Of a stretch of DNA of 64,000 nucleotides, positions 7,359 through 17,182 are shown piece by piece. The notes beneath the pieces are model-generated. The model was not told where the DNA came from, ran no database searches, and was given only the letters and a program-made list of their open reading frames with translations. Numbering within the stretch: position 1 is the first letter of the stretch; the number at the start of each line of letters is the position of its first letter. Source of the DNA: Bacillota bacterium. GTDB lineage: Bacteria; Bacillota; Clostridia; Lachnospirales; Lachnospiraceae. The DNA lies in assembly GCA_023439505.1 (NCBI GenBank), contig JAEXNR010000032.1:124001-188000 (forward strand), in the 5' to 3' direction. Position numbers and translations under genes: made by a program.

Positions 7359-7565
7359 ATGGCTGTAAGAAGCAAATTATCAACAATTATGGGCGAAAAC
7401 CGTTATAATATGCAGTTTATTCACGAGAAAACAGGACTTTCACGAGCTACGATTTCCAATCTCTATCACGACCGTATGGAGCGGATAGATTATGAAACTT
7501 TAAGCAAGCTCTGTAAGTTGTTTAAATGTGGTGTCGGTGATATTTTAGAGTATTATGAAAAATAA
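7359..7565 (+). CDS. Xre/Cro-type transcriptional regulator, operon control
   Basis: The ATG at 7359 follows GTGGAGG at proper distance; the longer version from 7341 would begin in that site. The 68-residue protein is a lone helix-turn-helix of the YozG/Cro type: MGENRYNMQFIHEKTGLS, then RATISNLYHDR as recognition helix and FKCGVGDILEYYEK at the end. It lies 40 bases ahead of the PAPS-reductase gene in the same direction, so it probably represses or activates the system behind it. The inverted repeat at 7298-7327 may be its own site. Confidence 0.85.
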   Translation: MAVRSKLSTIMGENRYNMQFIHEKTGLSRATISNLYHDRMERIDYETLSKLCKLFKCGVGDILEYYEK

Positions 7566-7605
7566 CCTTTTCTCATAGGATACCCAAGATAAGGAGGTGG
7601 ATTTC

Positions 7606-9321
7606 TTGTGGTGCAAAAATTGTAACAGAGAGACGGATAACGATAAATGTGAGCTTTGCGGTCATGCCACAGTGCAAGACATTCCGGTTGAGGTTTATTG
7701 GTGTAATGATTGCAAAGTGCCTGTTATTAAGCAGGCAAATAGTATAGATAAAAACATTTGTCCACTTTGTGGTGGCAAAACAGAGTATCTTTGTACTGAC
7801 TTAAGACCCGTATTTCCCGAAGAAAGGCTTTTGCTTGAGATATTGACGGCAAAGCCATTTGCTTATAAGAACAACACTGTTTGGGCATCAAATAACCGTT
7901 ATTATATAGACGGCAAGCCTAAGACAGTAACGAAAAGCTATTATAGTAAGCACCCTGCGGAAACTGTGTTAAAGCAGCTTGAAGAACATAGAGATGAAAA
8001 TGATTACACTTTCTTTAACGAAAGTATTGTTAGATTTATTAGAGCCAATAAAAATAGATTGAACTATCTTTTTGAAGAGGCAACAGAGTTTATTAAGAAG
8101 TCAGCAAAAAATTATCAGCAAGAGCAGATTGTTATATCTTTTTCTGGAGGTAAGGATTCGACCGTTGTTGCTGATTTGACAATTCGAGCATTGAATAATG
8201 CGAGTTTGGTACATATTTTCGGTAACACAACACTGGAGTTTCCTTTAACCCTTGAATATGTAGAGCGCTACAGGGCAGATAATCCTAAAGCAATAATCAA
8301 AAAAGCTTGTAACAATGAACAAGATTTTTATAAGGTTTGTGAAGATATCGGTCCTCCGGCTCGTATGCTTCGTTGGTGCTGTACGATGTTTAAGACTGGC
8401 CCGATTACTCGTACAATGAATAGATATTACCGTGATTGTGATGTGCTTACTTTCTATGGAATACGCAAATGCGAGTCGGTTGCTCGCAGCAAATACAACC
8501 GTATTGAGGGCAAGGCTGATACAATAAAAATACGGAAACAAAAGACAGCTTCCCCGATTTTCTTTTGGAAGGACATAGATATATGGCTCTACATATTAGC
8601 TGAAAATATTGATTTTAATGAAGCATATAGACTCGGATATGACCGTGTTGGCTGTTGGTGCTGCCCAAATAATAACGAAAGAGCACAGTACCTTTCTCAA
8701 ATCTATATGCCGGAGCAGTCACGCAAGTGGCGAGAGTTCTTGATTGATTTTGCAAAGCGAATCGGAAAACCTGATGCCGAGGTCTATGTAGACACAGGTA
8801 AATGGAAAGCTAGGCAAGGTGGCAATGGTGTTGCAGCTGCCGAAGATGTTAAGATTAAGTATACAAACTGCACCGCAGAGGAAAATGCAAAGGTATATGA
8901 ACTTTTTAGACCTCTTGACGATGATTTTATCGAATTGTTTATTCCTTTTGGAAAAATAGCAAAGGAACTGGGGAGAAAGTTAATAAACGAAACAATTATC
9001 GTTGATATAAAAACCAATGTACCTATTTTATCAATACAGCCGTTTACACAGGAGGGTTATGCTTACTCAGTGAAAATAAAGACAATGAATGTGGAGAAAC
9101 ATGAGGATTTACAGAGAATGGTATCTTATCAGGTACGAAAATTCAATGCTTGCAGAAAATGCTTGAAATGTGAATCATTGTGCAAGTTTGGGGCGATAAC
9201 CATTATCGGCGGTGAGTACCATATTAGTGATGAGAAATGCAAGCGGTGCAAGATGTGCGTTACTTATAAGTATTTAAACGATGGGTGTTTGATGAAGAAC
9301 TATCTTTCAACAAAAGAATAG
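7606..9321 (+). CDS. DndC-like PAPS-reductase family protein with zinc ribbons and ferredoxin domain
   Basis: About 571 residues. The N-terminus has rubredoxin-like cysteine pairs (CKNC, CELCG, CNDC, CPLCGG, up to residue 60). The ATP-pyrophosphatase loop SFSGGKDST is near 179, followed by RWCCTMFKTGP and GCWCCPNNNERAQY, which carry the cysteines typical of CysH/DndC enzymes. The C-terminus has ferredoxin-like CRKCLKCESLC and CKRCKMC clusters. DndC activates DNA for sulfur insertion with ATP; this layout with added zinc ribbons and iron-sulfur domain is the form found next to DUF4007 genes. The TTG at 7606 is preferred because AAGGAGG lies eight bases before it; a GTG at 7597 sits inside that site. 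First large gene of the operon. Confidence 0.85.
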   Translation: MWCKNCNRETDNDKCELCGHATVQDIPVEVYWCNDCKVPVIKQANSIDKNICPLCGGKTEYLCTDLRPVFPEERLLLEILTAKPFAYKNNTVWASNNRYYIDGKPKTVTKSYYSKHPAETVLKQLEEHRDENDYTFFNESIVRFIRANKNRLNYLFEEATEFIKKSAKNYQQEQIVISFSGGKDSTVVADLTIRALNNASLVHIFGNTTLEFPLTLEYVERYRADNPKAIIKKACNNEQDFYKVCEDIGPPARMLRWCCTMFKTGPITRTMNRYYRDCDVLTFYGIRKCESVARSKYNRIEGKADTIKIRKQKTASPIFFWKDIDIWLYILAENIDFNEAYRLGYDRVGCWCCPNNNERAQYLSQIYMPEQSRKWREFLIDFAKRIGKPDAEVYVDTGKWKARQGGNGVAAAEDVKIKYTNCTAEENAKVYELFRPLDDDFIELFIPFGKIAKELGRKLINETIIVDIKTNVPILSIQPFTQEGYAYSVKIKTMNVEKHEDLQRMVSYQVRKFNACRKCLKCESLCKFGAITIIGGEYHISDEKCKRCKMCVTYKYLNDGCLMKNYLSTKE

Positions 9322-9333
9322 GGGTTAATGATT

Positions 9334-10359
9334 ATGTTTCCAGAGATTAGTTTTAATAATATGGATATAACCAAAGCGGGAAAAACATTGGCTAACATTA
9401 ATAGCAGTTTAGATGACATTCAAGAAGCCGAATTAATAATTGGTGATTGGAGGAAATACCATTATTATCCTATACTAACTATTCAAGGAACGCTCCGCAA
9501 CCATGTTAGAAGAATGTCGGACACCCAATCAATTGTGGTGCAGAGATTAAAAAAGATGCAAACGATAAAAGACAAGCTTAGGCGATATCCGACAATGAGA
9601 CTACACACAATGCAAGATGTAGGTGGTTGTAGAGCGATTTTTTCTAATTGTGAATTCGTATATGAATTATACAACAGACTGAAAAAATCATCAATGAAGC
9701 ATGAAATTGTTAATGAAAAAGATTATATTGAAACCCCAAAAGAATCGGGGTATAGGGGAATCCATCTTATCTTTGAGTATAACAGTTTGCAGAATTCATC
9801 ATACAACGGACTAAAAATAGAAATACAAATTCGTACTCATTTACAGCATTTATGGGCAACAGCAGTAGAAACCGTAGGAACATTTACAAATTATTCTTTG
9901 AAGTCAAGTATAGGTCCTGATGTATGGTTGCTTTTTTTTAAACTAATGTCATCTCTTATTGCAATAGAAGAAAATTGTAATACGGTTCCTAATGTTCCGA
10001 ACAACAGAAATGATATAATTAGCGTACTTAATGAATTAAACAGAACGCATTCAATATTAGAAAAATTATCCACAATTAATGCGACTTGTGATTATATTCA
10101 AAACAAACGAATAAACACAAGAAAGTTCTATGTAATCGTTATAAAGGAACAAGGCAAAAAAGTCGATGTTTCGGACTATAAAAAACTTGAAGAAGCAAAT
10201 GCACAATATATTGAAGCGGAAAAAGATGAACAAAACAATGCGGTTTTAGTTTCTGCTACATCACTGGATGCCTTAAGAAAAGCGTATCCAAACTATTTTA
10301 TGAACATTTCTGGTTTTTTAGAATTAACACAAAAACTTATGGCAGGAGATAATTTATGA
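9334..10359 (+). CDS. RelA/SpoT-domain (alarmone synthetase-like) protein
   Basis: The central domain is a (p)ppGpp synthetase fold: RLKKMQTIKDKLRR, then MQDVGGCRAIF with the metal-binding Asp, SGYRGIHLIFEY with the stacking Tyr, and KIEIQIRTHLQHLWATAVE with the catalytic Glu. All the key synthetase residues I can recognise are present, so it should be active. No HD hydrolase, TGS or ACT domain is seen; about 110 residues of unknown fold follow. ATG 9334 is preferred to 9328 for spacing from GGGG. The stop overlaps the DUF4007 start by four bases, so they are co-translated. In a defence operon it may halt growth by (p)ppGpp or pyrophosphorylate another target, as CapRel and toxic SAS do. Confidence 0.85.
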   Translation: MFPEISFNNMDITKAGKTLANINSSLDDIQEAELIIGDWRKYHYYPILTIQGTLRNHVRRMSDTQSIVVQRLKKMQTIKDKLRRYPTMRLHTMQDVGGCRAIFSNCEFVYELYNRLKKSSMKHEIVNEKDYIETPKESGYRGIHLIFEYNSLQNSSYNGLKIEIQIRTHLQHLWATAVETVGTFTNYSLKSSIGPDVWLLFFKLMSSLIAIEENCNTVPNVPNNRNDIISVLNELNRTHSILEKLSTINATCDYIQNKRINTRKFYVIVIKEQGKKVDVSDYKKLEEANAQYIEAEKDEQNNAVLVSATSLDALRKAYPNYFMNISGFLELTQKLMAGDNL

Positions 10360-11255
10360 AATTCAGAGCTCATGATACCTTTTTTATACGAAAAGGTTGG
10401 TTATATAAAGGAATGAAGAATGTAGACCATGACCCTGCTGTCTTTATGGGGGTCAACGGAAACCCTATGGATATTTTGGGTATTGGTGCAAATATGGTAA
10501 AGGCTTTGCGGTATTGGCTGCAAGCAGTAGGATTGACTCTTGAGCCGCCTGTTGGCAGAAAGACACAAGCACTTACTCCCTTTGGAGAGCTTGTTTATGA
10601 ACATGACAAATACATTGAGGAAATGGGCACATTATGGCTGCTGCATTATAAGTTAGCATCTTTTCACGAAGATAGGGAAGGTGTGGAAGATAATGCTACA
10701 GCTTGGTATTATTTTTTTAACGAGTTTAAGCTAAATGAGTTTTCAAGGGATGATTTTGTTGTGCAACTTAATAGCTACATAAGATTGAATGATAATGAGG
10801 TGTCCGAGCGTTCTCTGGATGATGACTTTAACTGCCTCATCAGCACATATGTACCTCGTATTAAGTCAAACCCTGAAAAGGTAAAGCCTGAAAGCAACAT
10901 CGACTGCCCTTTAGGAGAGCTTGGGCTTATTGATATTATCAGCAAAAAGGACAGGGTGTATAAGAAATGCGCTCCAAAAAAGGATACGCTACACCCTTTG
11001 ATATTGCTTGCTGTTATTTTAGATAATGCAAATGGCGAGAAGGAAATTAAGATTTCCACAATTCAAAATGACAAGAACAATGCAGGGAAAATCTTTAACT
11101 TGGATATTATTACTCTCGTGAATTTGTTGAACAAGATAGAGCTTTTAGGCTATATTAAGGTTATCAGAACAGCCGGACTTGATATTGTGCGCATCGAAAG
11201 AGAAATAGATTTTTTAGGGTGCGTCCGTGAGTATTATAGAGTTATAAACAACTGA
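10356..11255 (+). CDS. DUF4007 family protein
   Basis: A 299-residue protein that opens with FRAHDTFFIRKGWLYKGM, the hallmark start of DUF4007, followed by LGIGANMVKALRYWLQAVGL and GELVYEHDKYIEEMGTLWLLH. The family has no proven activity, but it is repeatedly found beside PAPS-reductase genes of the DndC type. The C-terminal part (LDIITLVNLLNKIELLGYIK) looks like a winged helix, so DNA binding is possible and it might take the place of DndB. Coupled by ATGA to the alarmone synthetase-like gene; AGGAG lies upstream. Confidence 0.85.
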   Translation: MKFRAHDTFFIRKGWLYKGMKNVDHDPAVFMGVNGNPMDILGIGANMVKALRYWLQAVGLTLEPPVGRKTQALTPFGELVYEHDKYIEEMGTLWLLHYKLASFHEDREGVEDNATAWYYFFNEFKLNEFSRDDFVVQLNSYIRLNDNEVSERSLDDDFNCLISTYVPRIKSNPEKVKPESNIDCPLGELGLIDIISKKDRVYKKCAPKKDTLHPLILLAVILDNANGEKEIKISTIQNDKNNAGKIFNLDIITLVNLLNKIELLGYIKVIRTAGLDIVRIEREIDFLGCVREYYRVINN

Positions 11256-11282
11256 CAAACTCTGAAAGGTTGGAAATAGATT

Positions 11283-14200
11283 ATGATAAATGAAATGATT
11301 GATGTAGTCAAAGGCTTTCAAACCTCAGTTAATATTGCCTATGACCTACATAATAACGATAAAATTAAGAACTTTATACCTACGATGTCCTCTATTGACA
11401 TTGTGGAAGATGTTTTGTACAGTGCTTCGGCTTCTGGTACTAGTAGAGCAAGATTGCTTGTAGGTTCTTACGGCAGAGGTAAATCTCATATTATATTTGT
11501 GCTGATGTCACTTCTTTTTAAAAAGGATGTGGCTTTGTTTGATACGCTTTTGAATAAAATCAAGGAAAACAATCCAAAGCTCTATGAATACACTTTGGAA
11601 TACTTGAAAAGTGATAAGAAACTGCTTCCTATAATTGTCAGCGGAAACAATACAAGTCTGACCCAATCGTTTCTGAATGCATTGCAGCAGACTCTAAAAA
11701 ATGAAAATCTTGATGACCTGATGCCAGAAACAAATTTTATAGCGGCTGTTAAGGCTATAGAGCTTTGGAAAAAGTCTTATCCGAATACCTATGCAAAGTT
11801 TTCTGAATCTCTCAATGAGCCAATAGAGACATATCTTGTGGCTCTCAAAGAGTTTGATGTTAATGCTTATAGCAAATTTATAAAGCTGTATCCGGACCTT
11901 ACATCTGGAAGTGAATTTAATCCGTTTGTTGGATTTGATGTTGTAGAGCTTTATGAAAAAGTCGTCGATGAGCTTTGTGATAAAGGTTATAATGGCGTAT
12001 ATATTATCTATGATGAATTTAGTAAGTATCTTGAATCGAGCATTGCCTACGCAACAGTAAGCGACACTAAACTATTACAAGACTTTGCCGAGAAATGCGA
12101 CCGTAGTGGAAATAAACAAATGCACCTTATGCTTATCTCCCACAAGGATATAGCAAATTACATTGATAACAACCTTCCGAAAGAAAAAGTTGATGGATGG
12201 CGAGGGGTTTCGGGTAGATTTAGGCACGTTACTCTACACAACAATTTTTCACAGATGTATGAGATTATATCTGCTGTAATAAAGAGAGACGCAAAACTTT
12301 GGAGTAAATTTTGCAAAGACAATGAGATTCGCTTCTCTGATATGGAGGAACGTTTTATCTCAAATGGCATCTTAGAAAAAGAAATAGCAAAGATTGCTGT
12401 TAGGGGCTGCTACCCCCTTCACCCTATTTCAACTTTTATTCTGCCACGCTTATCTGAAAAGGTAGCACAAAACGAAAGAACGCTGTTTACATTTTTATCA
12501 TCGGAGAATAGGCACACCCTTTTCGCATTTCTAGAAAATGCAAAGGGTGGTTTTCCTATGCTTACCCCTGATTATATTTATGATTACTTTGAGCCGTTAT
12601 TGCGTAAGGAGCACTATACAAGTGATACTCACAGGCTTTATAAACTTACAGCAAAAGTCCTTGATAAGTTAGACCCAAAATCATTAGGAACAAAGATAAT
12701 AAAGACAGTTGCTTTGATATATATTATTGAGCAATTTGAAAAGCTGCCGCCTATCTATAACAGTATAATAGACATATTCCGAGATAGTTTTGATATATCC
12801 GAAATTGAAGAAACCTTACAATATCTGATTGAAAAAGAATGTATCGTCTATCTAAAACGTAGTAATGGGTATTTGAAAATCAAAGAAAGCTCTGGTATTG
12901 ACATTAGGAAAGAAATTGAAATCGCTATTGAAAAAACAAGAAGTACACTTAGTATGAAAGAAATACTAAATGATTCATCGTTCGATAACTATATGTATCC
13001 AACTGCTTATAACGATGAAATGGAAATAACGAGATACTTTAATTTCTGGTTCATTGACAGCACTGAGTTTTTTGCTACCGATAATTGGGATAAAAAGATT
13101 GAAAATATTGATGCAGACGGTGTTGTTTATGCTATTATCCCTATAAATGAACAAGAAATCACAAAGTTAAAAAAAGATTTAGCTGAGGAAAAACACAACC
13201 ATGATAGGATTGTTTTTATCATCCCGGACAAATACATTGATATTGAGAAAATATGCTTTGAGTATAGTGCTGTAAAACTGCTTAAAGCAAACGCAAAAGA
13301 TGATGAACTGCTATCTGATGAGTATGATATTTACATTGAGGACTTAGAGGAAGTTATCAGCAGCTTTATTTTTTCATATACAAGACCTGAAATAGGGAGT
13401 GCTGAATATTATCACAATGGCGAAAAACAAAATTTCAAACGAAAAGCACAGATTTCCGCAAAACTGTCGGAAATCTGTCGCCGAACATACCCGTATACTC
13501 CGGTTATCAATAATGAAACAATAAATAAGGATGAATTGTCCAGCCAAGCAATCAATAGCCGAAGCAAGCTCCTCTCCGGTTTGCTTGAGAATGAGCTTGA
13601 TATTAATTTAGGACTTACAGGTACAAGTCAAGACGTGTCTTTTATGCGTAGCACCTTGATAAAGACAGGGATACTGCAAAGTGAAACAATAAAGCCCGTG
13701 ATAAACCTCACCCCTGCTGATGAAAATATGTGTGCAACACTTGGAGTTATAAATGAGTTTTTAGGGAGTGCGAGCGACCATGGAAGAAACTTTGGCGAGC
13801 TTTACGATATATTAACCTTACCGCAAAATGGCTACGGATTGAAACGGGGTGTTATACCGATTTACATTGCGACAGTCTTGCATCATTTGAAAAAATATAT
13901 TGTTATAAAGAATAAAACCGATGAGGTCAAGATTACTGTTGACCTCTTAAACAGCATCAACGAAATTCCTAAAAAATATACTGTATTTTTGGAGAGCTGG
14001 AATGAAGAAAAATCGCAATATATTGATGGTATGGCTACTTTGTTCGCTGATTTTGTGGTTGAGAAAGAAAAGGACTACAACACATTCTCCTACATAGCTC
14101 TTGCGATGAGCCGTTGGTATATGGGACTTCCGAAGTATGCAAAGGAACTTAAGGAAGTATATGTCGGCAAAGACGCAAGTCCCCAAAAGAGTAAGACCAC

Positions 14201-14894
14201 AGCATCGCATATAAAGTTTCTGAACACACTAAAACAGCCAAGTATAAATGCTAGGGAGTATTTGTTTGAAAAATTGTTTGATATTTACGGCTACAAAAAT
14301 TTCACGGTCAACATTAATGATAACATCAAACAAGCAAAGGAACTATTTGACAATGCAAAGGAAGAGCTTATCAAAGCACTTGTTGGTGATATAAAGAAGG
14401 TTTTCAACGCAAAAAACGGAGCTACCCTTTCATCTGTCATAAAAGATTGGTATGAAAAATTGAAGCCGACTACTGTCAATCACTTGTTCTACAACAATGA
14501 GGAGAAAGTATTGCAGCTGATGGCGAGTATCAATAATGATGAGAAAACCTTTATAGAACGGCTTGCTAAGAGCATAACAGGACTTAGGCTTGATGATTGG
14601 GATTCAGGTAACATAAATGAATTTTTGAAATATATAGAGCAGTTTAAAAAGACAGTAGTTGAGTTTGATAGAAACACGAATCAAAAAACCATCGGAAACT
14701 CTGAGATATATAAGTTGACTTTTGTGGATAAGTCTGGTCAAGAGGTTGTTAAGACATTTGAAAAGTCCGAATACAGTGAGAAAGCAAAGTTACTCGTTAA
14801 TGCGATTACTACAGAGCTTGAAGAAATGGGACAATCCATATCAGAGCAGGAAAAACGGCAAGTGCTTATGGAATTGCTTGAAAAAATGTGCTAA
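11283..14894 (+). CDS. Large P-loop ATPase resembling BrxC/PglY
   Basis: A 1203-residue protein. The Walker A is GSYGRGKSH at 61-69 and the Walker B is VYIIYDEFSKYLES near 239-252; the sensor region reads MHLMLISHKDIANYI and an arginine-rich GWRGVSGRFRHV follows. The rest is helical and without recognised domains. Size and motif spacing are like those of BrxC/PglY ATPases of BREX systems, but neither PglX methyltransferase nor PglZ is in the window. It could remodel or scan DNA for this system. It starts 28 bases after DUF4007 with a weak ribosome site. Confidence 0.75.
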   Translation: MINEMIDVVKGFQTSVNIAYDLHNNDKIKNFIPTMSSIDIVEDVLYSASASGTSRARLLVGSYGRGKSHIIFVLMSLLFKKDVALFDTLLNKIKENNPKLYEYTLEYLKSDKKLLPIIVSGNNTSLTQSFLNALQQTLKNENLDDLMPETNFIAAVKAIELWKKSYPNTYAKFSESLNEPIETYLVALKEFDVNAYSKFIKLYPDLTSGSEFNPFVGFDVVELYEKVVDELCDKGYNGVYIIYDEFSKYLESSIAYATVSDTKLLQDFAEKCDRSGNKQMHLMLISHKDIANYIDNNLPKEKVDGWRGVSGRFRHVTLHNNFSQMYEIISAVIKRDAKLWSKFCKDNEIRFSDMEERFISNGILEKEIAKIAVRGCYPLHPISTFILPRLSEKVAQNERTLFTFLSSENRHTLFAFLENAKGGFPMLTPDYIYDYFEPLLRKEHYTSDTHRLYKLTAKVLDKLDPKSLGTKIIKTVALIYIIEQFEKLPPIYNSIIDIFRDSFDISEIEETLQYLIEKECIVYLKRSNGYLKIKESSGIDIRKEIEIAIEKTRSTLSMKEILNDSSFDNYMYPTAYNDEMEITRYFNFWFIDSTEFFATDNWDKKIENIDADGVVYAIIPINEQEITKLKKDLAEEKHNHDRIVFIIPDKYIDIEKICFEYSAVKLLKANAKDDELLSDEYDIYIEDLEEVISSFIFSYTRPEIGSAEYYHNGEKQNFKRKAQISAKLSEICRRTYPYTPVINNETINKDELSSQAINSRSKLLSGLLENELDINLGLTGTSQDVSFMRSTLIKTGILQSETIKPVINLTPADENMCATLGVINEFLGSASDHGRNFGELYDILTLPQNGYGLKRGVIPIYIATVLHHLKKYIVIKNKTDEVKITVDLLNSINEIPKKYTVFLESWNEEKSQYIDGMATLFADFVVEKEKDYNTFSYIALAMSRWYMGLPKYAKELKEVYVGKDASPQKSKTTASHIKFLNTLKQPSINAREYLFEKLFDIYGYKNFTVNINDNIKQAKELFDNAKEELIKALVGDIKKVFNAKNGATLSSVIKDWYEKLKPTTVNHLFYNNEEKVLQLMASINNDEKTFIERLAKSITGLRLDDWDSGNINEFLKYIEQFKKTVVEFDRNTNQKTIGNSEIYKLTFVDKSGQEVVKTFEKSEYSEKAKLLVNAITTELEEMGQSISEQEKRQVLMELLEKMC

Positions 14895-14968
14895 TAAAAT
14901 AAATTGAGATAGTTGATTTGCAAAAGTATATTGGCATTAGTGCATATCAAAGAAATCAGGAGGGTATC

Positions 14969-15973
14969 ATGATTAGATTTTCCTTAGTAATAAAAAATAA
15001 AAAAGATGAATACCTCATCTGTGAATGCCCGCAATCTGATACAGGAATAGGCAGATATGAATTTCTAGGCGGTGATATTGATATAGATACTCTTCCTGAT
15101 TTCGAATGGCTAACACGAAAAATAGTTTCTTTAGCAAATGAAAAAGTAGGTGTTGATATTGATGCTGTAGAAAAGTATGAAATGTATTGGGTGGATAGTC
15201 CCCATCTTTGGGTACATCTTATCTTTACAGCGGCAATAAAATCAGGTAATTTGCAAAAAGGATTTTATACAAAATTGCTTTGGCAACCAATCGATAAAAT
15301 TAATGCTAACTTGTTAAATATGTATGGAAAGCAAGTTTACAAAAAAATAAGCGAATGTAGTTATTGCCATTTTATTCATAATATCAGAAATCAAAGTGAT
15401 ATATTTTTCAATAATTTTTTATCCAAGCAAGAAGAAAATATTTCTATCTTGGAAACATTGGAAAATGCAAATGAAGATAATCCAGTATATATGCTTGCAT
15501 TTAAGCAAGAAATGATACATTTAAGGGCTTGCTTTATAGAAAGTACAAACCTAAAAAAGAATATTACTATGCAAAACTATTTTAGGCTATATAACAGAGA
15601 GGATTTGTCAGAAAGAATAGATGCAATATTTCAAATGAAAGTTAATGAAAACTTATCTTTAAGAGATATGGTAAAAGAAAGCGTTGATAAATATATTGCT
15701 CATTATGATAAACCATCATATGAAAGCGATGAGATTTATAAATTTTGTATTCATGTTTTTTCTGAAAAGGGTAAACTTCCCCTAAAAAAATTCATTCAGT
15801 TTTTGAATGGGTACATAATGGCACTTCTTACAGAAATGTGGTATGACGCTGGAGAACTTGGGATAACAATGAGTGAGTGCTGCACTGAACAAAGAAACGT
15901 CATTGTTGATTTTGGTAATGATTACGCTTGCAAATTAATTGAAGCATTAAGCTCAGCTACAGTTGTAGACTAA
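14969..15973 (+). CDS. Degenerate Nudix-like protein with helical C-terminus
   Basis: The ATG at 14969 is chosen for its AGGAGGG site; an upstream TTG at 14918 lacks one. The first 110 residues follow the Nudix fold order (IRFSLVIKNKKDEYLICE, then GRYEFLGGDIDIDTLPDFEW), but the catalytic box G-x5-E-x7-REUxEExGU is not intact: LTRKIVSLANEKVGV stands where REVxEEtG is expected. It may therefore bind rather than hydrolyse a nucleotide. The remaining 220 residues are helical with no known domain. In an operon with an alarmone synthetase, a nucleotide-sensing role is an attractive guess. Confidence 0.55.
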   Translation: MIRFSLVIKNKKDEYLICECPQSDTGIGRYEFLGGDIDIDTLPDFEWLTRKIVSLANEKVGVDIDAVEKYEMYWVDSPHLWVHLIFTAAIKSGNLQKGFYTKLLWQPIDKINANLLNMYGKQVYKKISECSYCHFIHNIRNQSDIFFNNFLSKQEENISILETLENANEDNPVYMLAFKQEMIHLRACFIESTNLKKNITMQNYFRLYNREDLSERIDAIFQMKVNENLSLRDMVKESVDKYIAHYDKPSYESDEIYKFCIHVFSEKGKLPLKKFIQFLNGYIMALLTEMWYDAGELGITMSECCTEQRNVIVDFGNDYACKLIEALSSATVVD

Positions 15974-16022
15974 TATTCTGCAAGTAAGCAAATTCATAAA
16001 AGTTGATGTAAGGAGATGACAT

Positions 16023-17171
16023 ATGCCATATTTTGATAACGCTGCTACAACATTCCCTAAACCCGAAGCTGTTTATTCCTTTACTGATAAATTCTATCGG
16101 GAATATGGTGTAAATGTCGGGCGAGGACAACATAAATTAGCATTTACCGCAAGCAGGCTTGTAAGCGAAACAAGAGAAGATTTACTCGATTTACTGCATT
16201 GTCCTACAAAAAAGGTGGTCTTTACACATACAGCTACCGAAGCACTCAATATTATTTTACGTGGGATTGATATGACAGATAATTATAACATTTACTTATC
16301 GCCATTTGAGCATAATGCGGTGACAAGAGTGTTGCATTATCTTCAAAGCATATATAGGCTGAATATTCACACGCTTAGGGTTAATAAAACTACTCTTACA
16401 TATGACCTTGAAAAGATAAAGTATCAGTTTGCAGAGAACAAGCCTAATCTTTTGGTTGTTAGTCATGCAAGCAATGTCTGTGGTGTAGTTGCTCCAATTA
16501 AAGAAATATGTGAACTTTCAAAAGTTTACAGTGCTATTAATGTGATTGACATGGCACAAACCACAGGGTTGGTAGATACTGATTTAAGTAGTAGTATATA
16601 TGATTTTACCATATTTGCCGGACATAAAACGCTATATGCACCTTTTGGAGTTGCGGGATTTATCTTGAGTGGAGAAATAAAACCAAAACCCCTTATCTTT
16701 GGCGGGACAGGGATTGACTCAGCGAATCAGGAACTTCCGCAGACTGTTCCTGAAATGTATGAAGCTGCAAGCCCTAATATTATGGCTATTGCGGGACTCC
16801 ATGCCGCTTTAAAATGGATAAATGACACAGGGATTGAAAACATCTACCGCAAAGAGCAGGAGAATCATGCAAGATTGTTAGGGATTTTAAGTGAGTTTGA
16901 CAATATACGACTCATCGTTCCACAAAATATGGAGAACAGTATTGGGGTTGTTTCCTGCTTGTTTGACGGATACAGCAGCGATAGTATTGGACAAATACTC
17001 AGCGAACAAGATATAGCCGTGCGGACAGGGCTTCATTGTGCGCCGTATGCACATAAATTTTTAGATACTTTTCCTACTGGAACGGTTAGGTTTAGCGTGA
17101 GTTATTTTAATAATGCTGAGGATTTTGGTAAGTTGCGAGAAGCATTGCAGTATATTTCTGAGAATAGTTAG
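16023..17171 (+). CDS. Cysteine desulfurase (class V aminotransferase), DndA-like
   Basis: A 382-residue PLP enzyme. YFDNAATTFPKP opens the protein, SHASNVCGVVAPI and VIDMAQTTG are the cofactor-contact segments, the Schiff-base lysine is in FAGHKTLYAPFG near 204, and the persulfide cysteine is in VRTGLHCAPYAHK near 340. It should take sulfur from cysteine and pass it to the DndC-like protein. Many Dnd loci use a housekeeping IscS; this one brings its own. AAGGAG precedes the ATG. The next gene begins about 12 bases on. Confidence 0.9.
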   Translation: MPYFDNAATTFPKPEAVYSFTDKFYREYGVNVGRGQHKLAFTASRLVSETREDLLDLLHCPTKKVVFTHTATEALNIILRGIDMTDNYNIYLSPFEHNAVTRVLHYLQSIYRLNIHTLRVNKTTLTYDLEKIKYQFAENKPNLLVVSHASNVCGVVAPIKEICELSKVYSAINVIDMAQTTGLVDTDLSSSIYDFTIFAGHKTLYAPFGVAGFILSGEIKPKPLIFGGTGIDSANQELPQTVPEMYEAASPNIMAIAGLHAALKWINDTGIENIYRKEQENHARLLGILSEFDNIRLIVPQNMENSIGVVSCLFDGYSSDSIGQILSEQDIAVRTGLHCAPYAHKFLDTFPTGTVRFSVSYFNNAEDFGKLREALQYISENS

Positions 17172-17182
17172 GAGTGAATCGA

